Shown here one piece after another: positions 44,482 to 57,700 of a stretch of DNA of 64,000 bases (position 1 is the first letter of the stretch; each line of letters starts with the position of its first letter). Origin of the DNA: Lepiota brunneoincarnata (lineage: Eukaryota > Basidiomycota > Agaricomycetes > Agaricales > Agaricaceae); the NCBI GenBank assembly GCA_023014365.1, contig JAEBUN010000003.1, positions 2,542,001 to 2,606,000 on the forward strand. Reading direction: 5' to 3'. A model generated the notes under the pieces. That model saw only the letters and a list, made by a program, of their open reading frames with translations, made no database searches and was not told the origin of the DNA. The position numbers and the translations under genes were made by a program.

Positions 44482-47400
44482 TCATTTTGACCAGAGGCCA
44501 GCACCAAACTGTGGATAGTTGTTGAGGATAGGGTGATTTTGTGCTTGTTGGTGGTGATAGACAACGAGATAGAACTGATCAGGCTCCATTCCTGCAAAAG
44601 TGAAGATAGAGCATATCAACACTGGTTTCAGCTTCTGGTCAGCCTGAGTGAAATCAAATATACAACTGTTTCTGCTTGTTGCCGAAAATATGCTGAATTC
44701 CTTCCCATTTGTGACACATTGAGAGTGTTCAATGATTTGGTAGGTATTAATTGGCCTAAAAAGTTGAAGATAGGTGTAAACCTTCTCATCCATCTGAGCT
44801 GCCTTTCCATTGCCAACTGTACAAGTCATACAAGAAAGGGACTTGGCATCATTTGTGAGAGGCCCAAATTGACCAGAGAGAAAGCAGGAATTGAATATTT
44901 CAATGGCTCATTTGACAAGCTCAGGGTCCTTGGCTCTAATGTGGTGCAAGGGGGTTTGAAGCTTGGACATTGCACAAAAAGACTTGACTATTGTCTTCTC
45001 TAGCTCCCCTATGCAGGTATTAGAAATGCATACAACTTTGGCAGGATATTGAACAAACCTGATTTGAAATTGGTATTTAAATTCTGGAGCATACCAATGA
45101 GCCTCTTGAATGGAAACATCCACCATCCATGGATGGGGCCAAAAAGATGCAAAAATCAATCCAGATGAAGAGCATTGTGATGAATGGGGTGGAGGTTTAT
45201 GTCAGGACAAAGCTGATGGATTGATATAATGTAGGTGGTCATAAAGTGGAGGTATTGGTCTGCATGGAAGGTGGTGATGGAATGGGAGGTTGCATAGCTG
45301 ATGGCTATTGAGAGGAGTATGGTACTATAAACGACCACAAGCAAATCCTTGCTTGTGGAGTTGTCCTGTTCATCTGGGCCAGTGGCCCATAGTCTGAGTA
45401 GTGACGCTAGGAGGTCAAACTTGATGGATGCCCTCTATTCATCAGCCTTCAGCTTCCCTTGGGCAGGGGTGCCAAATTTATGTGGTGGACTTGTCTTCCA
45501 GGTGGGTTGGCTTGTGGATTGTATATCATTGTGAACTTGCTGGAGCTCTGGTGTATTCAGGAGAGGGGCTGGGGTATCTAGCATATCAATTTCCTCATTG
45601 GTGGATATTTGTGCAAGGTCTCCATCGATTATGTGAGATTCTGGAGCTACAGCAGGTAATAACTCTTCACTCCCAGGGGCCTAGGTCTACATTAGACAGT
45701 AAGAGGACATGATAGATATTATACTTATGAGTAATGCCAAAATATAGTCCATCTTTTTCGGCTGATGACTGGGTACTTGATTAAGTACATGATACTCCTG
45801 ACACAATACCCACAGCACAGCAATGGAAAGCCAGTGGAGCTATGCAATAGTCAGATTGTGTGTGAGGAGTCAGCAGCCCTTCTGCACGTCCTTTTCCTAA
45901 GGTGGAGATGAGTGGAAGTTGTCTTCTTCAGAGGCTTTGTCTTCCCAATTGGTGCCAATGATGACCTGGAAGTGGTGCCTTATGAGGCCAAGAAATAGGT
46001 TGTGCATGTACCATCAATAATAACATATTGAACAGGGTCCCAATACGGTAAGCAAAGAAGTTTGGACCAATGAATGCCATTCTTCTTGTACAACTTTGCA
46101 TGGTGGGATTTGCTAGGAGCATCATGCCAAGCCTCCACGGCCTTGTGATACTCTTCAATTGTGATAGGCTTCCAGGTATCTGTGGTGCGATCGATGTTGT
46201 TCATGTTGTCCTTTAGCAGATGGCACAAAGAACAAAAGCGAGTCACAGAATGACCAGCACATCCAGTAATTTTGCAGGAACCAGGCAAGTCATTGACACT
46301 AACAATTACAGCTTCTTGCAATCGTTGGCCAGCAGGACACTCATAAGTCTTGGTGAACCATGTGCCTTCACAGAAGCAAGTGGTAAGAGTGTCGATCAGA
46401 GGTGTGAGGTATGGATTCAGGCCATTAGTGGCAGGTTGCTTGGGACCAGGGATGATGCTGACAAGATAGATATTCTCTGGCTTGTGACAAAATTCCAGCA
46501 GGAGGCTTAGACAGATCATTGTGAGAACTCCAGAAGATGTTGCTTTCCCTGCAGCCTTGTTATGAAAAGGGTTGAAACCATCATAGCTCAGGCTCCAAAC
46601 CATCCTGATCTCATCCTCTGAATCAACAAAAATATTGCCCTCCAAGTCCCGAAACTCTTGAACTGCTTGACTCTGGTTGATGTCCCATACAATGGAATTC
46701 TCCCATAATCCCTGGTTTGTTGAGCAAATGGCAGTTTTGATCCCCAGGTAGGAATATAGTTCTCCCAGGAACACAGTGAAGGTCTGCATTGTATATGGAC
46801 ATATTGGCACCCTAATACTGGTTCCGTCCTTGATGCCCAGCTTGCAAAGTCGCACATCACAGGTCAGTTGTTCAGGGAAATGGATGGAGGTACATCAAGA
46901 GGGATATATGTTGATACCATTTTGGAAGACTAGCAAATGGAGTGAATGGCATGAAGGACAGGTGGCATATGTGGTGACAATGGGATTGAGAGGAAGCATC
47001 TTGCAGATGGTTCGAACATCGCCTGGAATGCTCTCAATTATGTTGATCCAACCTTTGTCAGTGCATGAAGCTTTCATTGTGAGCTTCACCATTTGTAGGC
47101 AAAAATTCACCACAGATTGGGAGCATGCCACCAAAAGATGGAGCACAGCAGCCATGAAGAAGATAATGGCAATTGTTGAGTTCATTTTAGCAAGAGGGTG
47201 GTCAAAATGATGGGCTGGAGTTCATCTAAGTATAACCGAATCCTGCCACCAAGAACTGTAAGACTTACCAGTGTTATAGGTGTTATGCATGTTTGGCTTG
47301 TGTTGGGTCAACTGCTTCAAACTCTCCAGATGAGGCGCCACTAATGATCATGCCTCTCGGATAATCTCCAAGAAGGCCTTGATTACCAGCTTGCAGTCAG

Positions 47401-47500
47401 GTCTTCCACAATGAGGAGAATGCTGGAGCCAATGTTCCAGGTCTTCCAAGTGTTCTTGCTCACTTTGGAGGTATGAGTATGGGTCTGATTTCAGGTGAAG
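44482..47500 (-). pseudogene. Plavaka/CACTA-type DNA transposase, degraded
   Basis: DDE transposase of the fungal CACTA-like Plavaka group. Minus-strand pieces in order: N-part YLQSEQEHLEDLEHWLQHSP (about 47,480-47,260); a Cys pair plus CTSIH (TYATCPSCHSLHLL, 46,950); core SYDGFNPFHNKAAGK, NIYLVSIIPGPKQP and HSVTRFCSLCHLL (46,630-46,220); then SKLLCLPYWDPVQYVIIDG with two extra bases that shift the conserved MHNLFLGL out of frame (about 46,000). After a gap come FGPIHGWWMFPF in frames near 45,120 and GELEKTIVKSFCAMSKLQ (45,020). In-frame TGA lie at 47348-47350, 46895-46897 and 44908-44910, each where Arg is plausible. No terminal inverted repeats were identified. Confidence 0.75.
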
Positions 47501-49228
47501 TTGTGGTGACACTGTTGATGGTAGACATCTGTCAAAGTGCTTTAGTTTGTGCTTGAGAGAGCTGACTCTTGTGTTGGTTGACTAATGAAGTGGTAGCAAC
47601 TGTGAAAAATGTGTTGGATCCATCATGGAAGGGTGCCAAGGGTTGGGCGGAGATGAATAGGAGGGATTCATTGTCACCAAAGGGCTCAGGAGTTCCTGAG
47701 CTTCTTGGTGCAGGACATGCAATGATCAGGAAATAGCTTTGCCATTGCAGTGGTTGCAATGACACAAGACAAGGGCTGATGTGTTGGCTCTCCCCATGAA
47801 GGTGCAATGGGTCAAATAGGAAGAGAATACCAATGACAGGGAAGGACTGGTGGCACTGCAAAACAGAGGGTTGACCACCACAGTCCTTCATAAAGGAGGA
47901 CACGAGCCCTATGCTACAATTTGGCATGGTTGTCCTCCAGATTGGAGACATTGTACTTTGAAACCATGATTGTTACAGCTGAGCTTTAATAAAGACCAAT
48001 ACCACCACTGTATGCATTACTATAGAACAAGGGAGGAATGGAAAGACCTATATATAAAAAAGCTGAAGCCACTGTAACAATGTTCAGCGGAGGACAGGAC
48101 TATCTTACATTTGCTGTAGGGGGTGTAGTCAGCAGTTTGTTTGTGTACCCAACAACAATGCATGTACAGATACTTTCTTTTCATCTGTGCCCGCCACCAA
48201 CTATCCCAGAAGAAAATGGCTCCCTTAAGTGCACCTTCCCAGTTGTCATGAATAAGACAATGTGTTTGGATAGTCCAATACACAAAATCTTCCTCATACA
48301 TTGATATGCCAATTTCATGCCTATACATGAATTCCATACTCCAGAACGATTCTCTACATAGAATCATTGGCTATATCATTAAAGAACTCTATAGAGGATT
48401 GGTACTATGTCCTGTAGTAGCCAGTTCGACTGAACTGAGGATATTCGAGCCTTGGAAGTGTTCAAACCAGCTCATTATCACTAAGCTTAGTGAACCAAGC
48501 TATCAGAATGCTCTCCAGGAGGGATTCCAGACTCTACATAGCCTATCGAGTATACTCTGGTTGCATCAAGGGACCTTATGAGCAGTTTGCTGATGAACTC
48601 GGATTTGTTTGAACCCAAAAGAATGTACATAGCGGCTGTCGCAGGTGTATCACGCCTATAGCGAAGCCCAATAATGATGACCAGACCACGGAATGGAATG
48701 TCCAACATTCAGGAGGCAACACCCGATGCCCAAAACCCTAGACATATCAAAGACTCATAATTAACAAGTGCTTTGTGGGTCCCGGCACCTCAGCATATTG
48801 CCTGACTGAGATTAATTACAATGGATCAAGGGATTGTCCATATGCCATACATTCTGATCATAATTGATCCGGAGGCTTAACGCGCTCGCGTGGATGCAGA
48901 ATAATGCAGACCAGCACGGAACACATCTGGCTGGATTGCCATTCATCAATCAGAGAAAAACCCATAACCCAGGGCAAGGTAGAAATGCTGCCGAACCTTC
49001 CAAAATATTCTGCAGTACCTGTAACAATTAAGCTTATTGTTCTCTATTTCATATTTACTATCTCTCGTATGTATCTAAACAATATAAATACAGTTGCACT
49101 TGTTCATGGAGAAGCAAGAGGTCTCACCCCCGCTTCCACATGCAAGTCTGCGAGCCATGATCAAGAATGGTTTCAGAGGACTATTTAGTGTGCATCGTTA
49201 AGTGTGATTTCTTCGGTCGTCAACCAAC
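47501..49228. other. No gene recognised
   Basis: A 139-codon minus ORF (47951-47532) is the largest frame and probably belongs to the decayed transposase N-terminus or is chance. The stretch 48,000-49,200 is AT-rich with no motif. Confidence 0.35.
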
Positions 49229-49342
49229 CCAGAGACAGAGACAGAGAACAGAGTCCAGAGTTTAGAGTTCCAGAGTGCTAGAGACAGAGACAGAGACAGA
49301 GAACAGAGTTCAGAGACCAGAGACCAGAGACTAGAGACCCCG
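49229..49342 (+). repeat. AGAGAC-type simple repeat
   Basis: Imperfect purine-rich tandem of AGAGAC/AGAGTCC/AGAGACC units over about 110 bases. Confidence 0.85.
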
Positions 49343-51688
49343 CACTTTGAATTGACAGGGATTGTCCTTTCACTGTTGCACCGTACGGCTAAGATAACTT
49401 CAACGGCTGTTTGTTAACCTCTAAAAACACTATTCTCTTGAATTTTGCTGTCAGAATGCACCCCCAGAACACCCTAAAAGACGAAACTGTTCATTATCTA
49501 TCTCATACTATTTGTATTAACTTAAGCTTATCGAATTTTGACTAACCTTAGTGAGAACAAGCCCTTTATCTATATTAAAACCCACGAACGTTTCCACCTT
49601 TTTACCGCTCTGGTCAAGCAGCCTCTAGTTCCTTATCTGCGATCATTTCAGCTGCCGCGGATGCTAATAATAACACTACTGCTGCCAGCCGCTGAAATGC
49701 GGATTACTTTACGAGATTGAAAACGAAGTTCGTTAACAGGTTCACTAATTCCGACTTTATAAGTTCGTGGGGGAGAGGTTGTCACAGATCTCCAGAAATA
49801 TATTCAATTCTAGTGTTTTTAGGGTTTTGGTATGTTATTCTCTTAGTCTCCAACTAGACAGACAGTTGTTCTATCTGAATACAATGGGAACTTTTGACGG
49901 TCGTTGCTATATAATATGTTAACTAATATCTTCACGATTCGATAAGTCAGGCAAAACGCAAGCTTTCACAATCAGTGAACCTCCGTAGACCTAGCAGACA
50001 ACGTGTTCTAACGGGCCCTAGTGTACTACGTCCTTTTCTCTTGACAATACTGTAAATTTACACTACCCAGCGAGACAGGCTTTTGACAAGCTCCTGCAGT
50101 AAGTGTCTTTAAGCTAGTAGGCCTAGCGGACGGCGTTATCTAACGGGCCCTAGCGCACTACAGCTTCTGAACAAGGCAATAAAACTTTTATACCACTCAG
50201 CGAAACAGGCTTCTAGCGAGCTCCTGCAGTAAGTATCTTTAAACTAGATAGACCTAGTGGACAGCATTTTCAACGGGCCCTAGCATACTATGTTCGCTTC
50301 TCAATTAAACAGCTCTACAATTCAATGGTATACTTCTGAGGCAAGGCCTCTAAGAGGAACCCAAAGAAACGGAAGTTAGTGAACTTTTCTACTTAAGAAC
50401 CGAAGAGGCGTAGCAACTCGTATTCAGTTCTCGAGTCAAGCAGAAGGGTCTGTCAATATCTCAATCGTTTCAAAGGGTCTGGTTTTAAAGAGTATAACTC
50501 TTTAAGTCTCTGGTGGTCTTATGACCAAAGAAAATCGCGTAAAATTGCTTTATATTCTTATCCTAATCAACCATACAATCAGGGGGGGAAATAGGCAAGC
50601 GGTTTCTTGCCTCCCATGTAATTTACAGACAAGTTTTTATAACAATATACAATTAACTTATGGGTATACCTGAAACAAGCCTTCAGCTTCATCATTTTAT
50701 TGTCTCCTCATCATTTAGGAGCATCATTCTAGGAGTTCCGATATCAGCGACATCAATTTGCTCTCAGGGACTTGCTCCCTAGGTGCCTGGCTATTTATAT
50801 CACAGCCAGCCGGGTTAGCGAGTTTCCTCGCTAACGTTTATCTATTGGTTTTTATTTTATTCTCGGACTCTCCACACCTGAGCTTTTCAACCCTAATGTT
50901 CTAAAGTCCACTTCCATAGTCTTCAGGTAGTAGACTAACACTAGAATTAATTAGCTTATTCTATTCTTATCAATCTTCATTTTCTAGTTCATCATTTCTG
51001 ATCTCTTTTTGTTTCTATGAGGGGGCATCCTTCCCTGAGTACCCTCGGGGATACCCCCATTCGATCCCTTAGGTTTCAATATCATCAGAACCGTTTCAAG
51101 GGGACATTCTTGTCAGGGCATTCAGCTAATCCCTACATTCTTTTGTCAAGATTCACTCCCGGACCTGTTATTATGACTAGGTACCATCCGGATGACATAG
51201 GTGTTGCGACTCGTCCGCTTTCTAGGGCAGAGGCGAAGAAATGGGTCTTTTTGTGCAGTCATGAGTATCTTAACTAATATCTTAGTTAACACGGTATCAG
51301 ATACAATGCTCGGGTACATTCATACCAGAGTCATTCTTCCATAGCCTTGTCACCCATAAGTTAGTTAACATCACTTTTACTTGTCTGGGTGTTCTGGTTC
51401 TGTTTCTGAGATGTCCACCTTCACATATTTTAGATAGTATTCTAAATCTCTCGCACCCAGTGTCTGACCATGGCCATATACTGATATTATTCAGTAATGG
51501 AGAGTTAGTTACTTTATTAGCTAGTGATTTCACAAATGAAATGATTTTGCGGCGCAACACCGCTGCTCCTCCAGATCATGGCCAGCTGCTAGTAGCCTCC
51601 AGACCATTGCACTCAGTGGTCAAGCTGACTCAACTTCGCTATTGGCAATTATTTCAGCAGCTGCAACTAGGAGCAATGATGCCATGGA
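49343..51688. other. AT-rich region with no recognised gene
   Basis: Composition differs from the flanks. It contains a tandem repeat (49985-50345), and TGTTAACTAATATC at 49917 mirrored by an inverted TTAGTTAACA ending at 51291. Short ORFs only. Confidence 0.4.
49985..50345 (+). repeat. Tandem repeat, period about 130 bp, 2.7 copies
   Basis: Units start at 49985, 50117 and about 50248. Shared blocks are GTAGRCCTAG, AACGGGCCCTAG, CAGCGA then ACAGGCTT, and GAGCTCCTGCAGTAAGT. Copies have diverged by substitutions and small indels. Confidence 0.8.
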
Positions 51689-52010
51689 TGTTAGGGGAAG
51701 TTAAGAGCACCGGAACCAAGTTGATATTCGGGTGGTGAATACAATCGACACCCACACTACTTATATACATAGAGGTCTGCGCACAGACTGGGTAGCCAAA
51801 CACTACATAGCTACTAGAACATAATGTACGCAAACAATATACAAACAACATTAGTTGTACGCAGATTGGACTTGGGGATGGGGGTGGCCAAAGGCTGAGG
51901 CTGGGCTTAGGCATCGGGCATTGGCTAGAGAGGCCAAGCCTGGACACCCAACCACAGACCCCTAGACGTACCTTGTGTAAGGGGGTGCACATAACGCTAG
52001 TCCCCTTACA
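51689..52010 (+). repeat. Solo-LTR-like insertion, family S, copy 1 (322 bp)
   Basis: Begins TGTTAGGGGA and ends TCCCCTTACA. Direct flanks are ATGGA on both sides (51684-51688 and 52011-52015). Homologous to 58468-58786, 63478-63796 and, inverted, 59269-59608. The right duplication supplies the ATG of the next gene. Confidence 0.88.
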
Positions 52011-53523
52011 ATGGACCTGTCAAGTGACACCATGGAGCTGTCATATCTCGACAAGCAGCCAGGGAATGGAGTAAGTCCTTATATCCTATCATTCTCACTC
52101 AATCTCACTAACTGTTCATTAGTTCTGCAGCCAGTGCACTGAGGGTGGCTACCTCTATATTTGCAGATGCTGCCAAAGTATTTGCAATCACTGTCTTACT
52201 GGTACTCCTGATGATGTCTCATCACTGGTAGACTTTACTTGCCCACATTGCTGGACATTGGGTAATAACAAAACTCACCCATACCAAGTGAGTTTTCTAA
52301 GCCCTTTCTATTCATATTGTCTAATAACACTGGCTACAGCCATTTTCAAAGCTAGAAAGACCTTTCTACATGCCATCAGCTATGGCTACCTGGTCTCGAC
52401 TCCCAGTCATAACCCAGGATAACTTATGTATCCTGGTTTTCCAGCTATCTGGCTCTGATCTGGCAGCTTGTATATCTCAGCTCATTCATGGGCATATCAA
52501 GACTTATTTTCCTGGAGCTCCATTCGGTGGTAAACTCAGCCTCGTCAAAATTGTATTTGATTTTAGTGCCACAGCTACTATTGAGGCATTCCAAGCCCAG
52601 ATGGCTGAGCTACCCCAAAGGCTGTTGGAGTATCACCACTTCATAACCCTTGTTTCTACACATGTGACTCCTACTGGTGGCTTCTGGGTTCAAGCCACCC
52701 CTAAACCTGCTGCTGCTGAACCTGCCAAAGTGAGTACAGTAATCATATAGCCTACCATTTGATCTAAACAACTACTACAGTTTTTAAATGCTATCTTCCC
52801 AGCCCTGGTACTTGAACAGTTGACATGGGGTGACCATTCCTCATTGTTCATTATCTCATGTGGTGGTCCTTTCATAAACAATGAACCTAGGGCCCAAATA
52901 TATAATTTCGTAAAAAAGTAAGTCCAATAGTCACATAAATAATGATTCAACTCTGACTGCCAACCAAAGTCACTTCTGGCTCACCATGGCATTTGTCAAT
53001 AATGCCTTTCATCCTACAACATGCCATACATTCCTGATGAACTTTGTTTGGACAGTATTTGTGAATCAAAATCCTGCTATGGTTCACAACATCTTTTTGG
53101 CTGACCCCGATCTTGGCACCAGTACTGACTTTATCATGGTCATCCAGAAGACCAAAGACCTGGAGAAAGAGACTGGAATATGCATGATAAAATGGTCTCA
53201 TGACTTATACAGGCCACTTGGAAACCCCCATAGCCAGTCTTGTGAGAATTGCTGTGTATTGGATGGGTGGCAAATTATAGAGAGGAAGGGAAAATCACCC
53301 AATGAAGGGAAGGGTATCCACCCTGGTAAGTCATCATGTTCTATATGCTCTCTACTCCCAACTGAACTTTGTAGAATTATGCCCAGTTACTTTGGTTTGC
53401 AAGACCTTTTTGGGAAAATTGTTGTACCAATGGTTTGTTGGGGTTTGTCTGAGATCGTTATGGAGAGGTGATTGGCTCAGCTATGCAAGCAGCCAGGTAG
53501 CCACCTCTACAATGTCAAGATAA
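52011..53523 (+). CDS. Six-exon gene of unknown function with an N-terminal Cys-rich zinc finger
   Basis: Exons are 52011-52070, 52123-52287, 52340-52729, 52781-52917, 52970-53325 and 53375-53523. All five introns are 49-52 bases with GT-AG ends and the frame is kept, giving 418 residues. Exon 2 carries a PHD/RING-like cluster (FCSQCTEGGYLYICRCCQSICNHC, quoted here in two parts as FCSQC then CRCCQSICNHC, with FTCPHCW after it). Exons 3-5 form a folded-looking domain with LTWGDHSSLFIISCGGPF and NAFHPTTCHTFLMNFVW. I do not recognise the family. The ATG lies in the target duplication of family S copy 1; before that insertion the frame was open about 65 codons further upstream, so the N-terminus may be truncated. 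The last 20 or so residues may come from the LINE fragment that follows. Confidence 0.6.
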
Positions 53524-53803
53524 CTACTGCAATTGGTGTGGAACAAGTCTAGGGGGAATGGTACCAGAAATTGTGAACCATTTCATACTAGACTGCCCAG
53601 CATACGAAGATGAAAGGGACAACATGGCAAGAAAGATAGGAAGGGCAAACACACATGAGCTGGCAAGAATCTTCAAGATGGGGGATGGCATAAGAGAGCT
53701 GCTCAACTACATTCACACAACAAAGAGGCTCAAGGACTCATTCAATTCACTAAAAATCATCAACCTACAGAAGGAAGCACTTGAACATGAAAGGGCAAAA
53801 TGA
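53467..53803 (+). pseudogene. LINE 3' end fragment (C-terminus of ORF2)
   Basis: The frame 53558-53803 reads VNHFILDCPAYEDERDNMARK, then ELLNYIHTTKRLKDSF. This is the characteristic end of fungal Tad/I-like LINE ORF2, in which a Cys-Cys-His-Cys motif follows RNase H. Upstream, LAQLCKQPGSHLYNVKI in another frame matches the preceding part, so there is a frameshift. It is on the opposite strand from the large LINE at 58-64 kb. Confidence 0.6.
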
Positions 53804-54707
53804 ACCCTCCAAAGCCTTTCTCTAATCACTCACCTAAGGTCAAGGCAATGACTGTCCTTTGGCAGTAAGAATGGGAACACAGAGAGAGGCAACCAATCCC
53901 CCACTGCTAGGCCAAATGCCAGCAGCAAAAGGAGAAGACAGACAGGAATGTACAGCAAAGTAGGGAGGGTGAAGATACCCCAAACAGCATTTCCTTGCTG
54001 GACTACAAGGAGGAGCAAGCACTCGGGGTATGCCTTCAGTAGGGCTGGGGTATTTCACTGAGTCGATCAAGGAGCACAGGGGCCCTAAGGACTCCTTCGT
54101 ACATCGTAGATAACACAAAGTCCAACATGAGGTATATTCTTGAGGACTCTGGATCCTAAGGCTAAGTTGTATCTGGGAGCCAGAGAATATGAAACAAGGG
54201 GAAACATCAAGTTTTCACTGCTACACTAGCAGAAATATAGGAAAGAGAAAGGAGAGGATATAAGAGATAGTGTGGGAGGCATCATTTGGCCTCTCTACAA
54301 CCTAATGAAAATGTGTTGAGGGCCAGATTCTGTGTGCAGGCAAGATTCTCAGTGAAACAAAACTTGGAAGTGTAGGATTTATAAAATATGTGCCGCATAG
54401 CTACTTGAATACACCGTCTTTTATCCAAATCCAAAATTAGCCTTACAATATCCTATTATAAATGCTTACTGCCTTCCTTGGGTCCTCCTCCTTGCTCGGC
54501 TAGTAGCTTGAGGGACTTGAATAGTCTCAACATTCATATCCTGTATGTGTTGTCGTTTTGAGTGGCATAGCTGGAGTATCTCTTCTCAATCAGAGTATTT
54601 TTGTTTCCCAACACCACCACTACTCTTGTGGTCCCTGGGAGTTACAATTACTACCTTTGGGATTGGCCTTGGCTTGGGATGAGGGGGTGGAGGAGGTAAT
54701 ACCACCT
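53804..54707. other. No gene recognised
   Basis: Probably includes the LINE 3' untranslated region (53,804 to about 54,120). The rest has only short frames. Confidence 0.35.
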
Positions 54708-57700
54708 CTACATAATCTTTGCTAGGCTAATAGATAGTGAGATCAAACAAAAACCGTGCCCAGTAATCAAGGTACTTACCTCCAACTCATCATCATTTTC
54801 TGGCTGATCCCTATGATTCCAGTCACCTGGAACAAGTAAGTATGGGTTCCATATCTGTTGATGGTCCCCTGAATCCAATCCCCATTGCATATTCCCTGCA
54901 TGTCCAGCACATAATGATTGTTCGAACATTAACTCTTCCAAGCTTTGGATGCAGAGTCGATCTACATCTTGCCCCACCCATGATGCCTTTTTGACCTGGA
55001 TAGTCTACACTTGCTCCATAATCTCTTCAATCTGCCTCTCCGATGGCGCATTTCCCATGCCTGTCCTCTGATGCAGTCGATGGGCAATAAGGAGTGTCAC
55101 AGCATGGGAGAATCCAATGCCAGCAATCCACCATTGCTGCTGTGAAGCATCACCATGGTATACCTCACAGTGTATCCAGTTTGAAATCATCCCCACATCC
55201 TGACAATCCAATGAGCCAATGAAAGAAACGCCTGATTGAGGGGAAAGCTTCTTCTGATATGTATACTGTCTTGCTGGAAATAGAGGATCATTTGGAATAC
55301 TAGCTGGGTTAAAGACCATTTGGTGGAGCAAAGATAAATATGGCCGTAAAGCCTGGTCAATTTCACTTGTATATGGGATGGAAATTGGATCTTCGACCAC
55401 CTGGTTACACAATTCAGGCATATTACAAGCAAGCTGCCACTGTCCCAGCTAAGAAATGTTAGCAATATTCCAAGAGAAATGAAATAGGGCATACCCTGAC
55501 TGCCCGCCGTACCTTTGCTTGTCCCCATAGAGCTGTCACCAAATCCTTCTCTGGCACAACTGTGATCATGCCTGGTTTGAGTGATGTATTCTCAAACAAA
55601 CAACCTCTCCACCACTTTACCCTCCATTGCTCTCCATCATTTACCATACCAATCAACCAGACTGGGTACCAGAATGTGCCAAGTTGTGCGAGTGCGCCAT
55701 GGCCAGGTCTATACAAGTTTTGGTGTTCAGTCACAATTAACATTTGACAGGCTTACCATAATCTTTTTTGCCCAGGTCCTAGCTTCTCAGCTTCTCCAAT
55801 ACATTGCCTACAAAATAGTAAGCCTCAGACAAAAAGATAGCTGAGAGCACTCACATTTGTATTGATCCAGGTTTTTCATTGATTGAAGGTAGAGTACAAC
55901 GATGGCACTCAAACAGGCCCACGGATAATAACATGCAACTTTCAACTTGTTGCAGGCAGGGAGTATGAGAGTGTTGGTGACATGTTTGGCACTTAGCCAA
56001 AGATCCATGGTCTTCGGAATAGACATAGTCATAGTTCCCCCAAAGTCCACAGATGCATCGGATGCAAACTGGATACAGATCTTCCACTTCAGAGTCTGTA
56101 TCCCAGCCACCATGGTTTGATGGTAAGGATTTGGTAGGTGGCGAGGATAGGAGGGTAGTGGTGGTAGTTGCATCCAAAAGTGATTCTAAAGGTACCATGT
56201 CCATATCTTTACCAAGTCTTCCAGCAGTTGCCAGTGGTTCAATAGGTAGAGTTGGAGGAATGTGTGCAAGAGTAGGATGAACATATTCAACAGTCTTTAT
56301 AGATGTGGGATTGCTCATCCATGAACGATGCTGTGACTGCATTGGTACCAGGGGTCCATTGTAAGAAATAGTTGACTTTGGGGATATCTCAGGTGTTGAG
56401 AATTTAAAATTGAACAAGTTTGAACATTGCTGAATGCACTGGCAATAAAAGCAATCCTGAGCTTGTTGTCCACCACAGAGTTTATAGACAATGACATGAT
56501 GGGAATAACTGTGAGGAAAGTGGAGACTGGTGAGTGGTGCCATTGACTGGGAATTAGACACCTGTTTAACTCCACCACCATTGTCAAATCATTATAGGTG
56601 TATACACCTGGATTAGAGCAGTCTTTGTAGTGGGCAATGAAATGATTTTGCATGGGATCTGTCAAACCAAAGCCTACAAGGTCATAGGCAACCTTGAACT
56701 TCTTTGCATCTCCTGGCCCAAGTGGCTCCAGATGGTCAGGGATATCCCAGTCCAGTTGAGTCCCATTTTGCCCAGGTGAGAATTCGATTACAAGGACAAT
56801 CAGCAGACTGACCACAAGATGGGTAATATCAGTCTGTTCACCAGTGCAGAGCAGAGTTCCCTGAGATTGTCACCAGCAGGAAGCACCAGTAGTTGTAGAC
56901 TCTTGTTCCATTGCCATGAATTGTTTGAACCAGTTCACTAGGTTCCCTTCAAAGTGGGCATGGTCCCAAGCAGAGATGAGGATATCAGTCTGAGAGAGAA
57001 GGGCAGTATGGAGCTCCAGATGACTTCCTTGAGTAGACTGACCACCATCACATGCATGAAATTGCATGGTCAAAGGAGCAAAGTATGCAAGGGGAATGAT
57101 GGAGTCCTTGAAACATCCTTGGCTAGCATCCATCTTAAGTCCCTTCCAAAGCCATCCCTGCATATATGTCAGCATGAATTGAAGGATGGGCTAGTAGGTA
57201 CTTACAAAAAGAGAATGGAAACCAAACTCTTCCTGAATAATCTTTTGTAAACAGAGTTGGTGTTGCAACAAGTCCTGTTCATTTGAAAGCCAGGAAGAAT
57301 CTCCATTGGATTGAGACCATTGTAAAAAGTGGTTGAAGATCTTGAATATTGGGGAGTTGGTATCCATGGTACTGATAACCTCCGCAAATTCAGGAATTGT
57401 GGTAGAAATTGAAATGTAGAGTAGCTGAAGAGAGGTATCCAGCCAACAGGAGTTTTCTTTCCACTGATAGCAGGCTGAACCCAAAACATTCCCAATTGCT
57501 GCTATGGTCTTGATCTTTTTCTGAGGGCTACTAGAATTCTTGGGTATAAGCTTTTTTGCTGTATTGGGAGCATGGCCATCGTTAACAAATTTCTTGCTCG
57601 GTGATTTGGATTCATGGCACTGTGATTTACGTTTGGAAGGTGACATCCCAAGTATATCAAGCTTGACTTGATCCTTCTTCCACTTGTTAGCCTTGCCATA

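Noticed and set aside
49917..51291. Solo LTR of a copia-type element (a GGTATCAGAT sequence follows)
   Set aside because: No matching duplication on the two sides, no internal coding sequence downstream, and the primer-site match is only partial.
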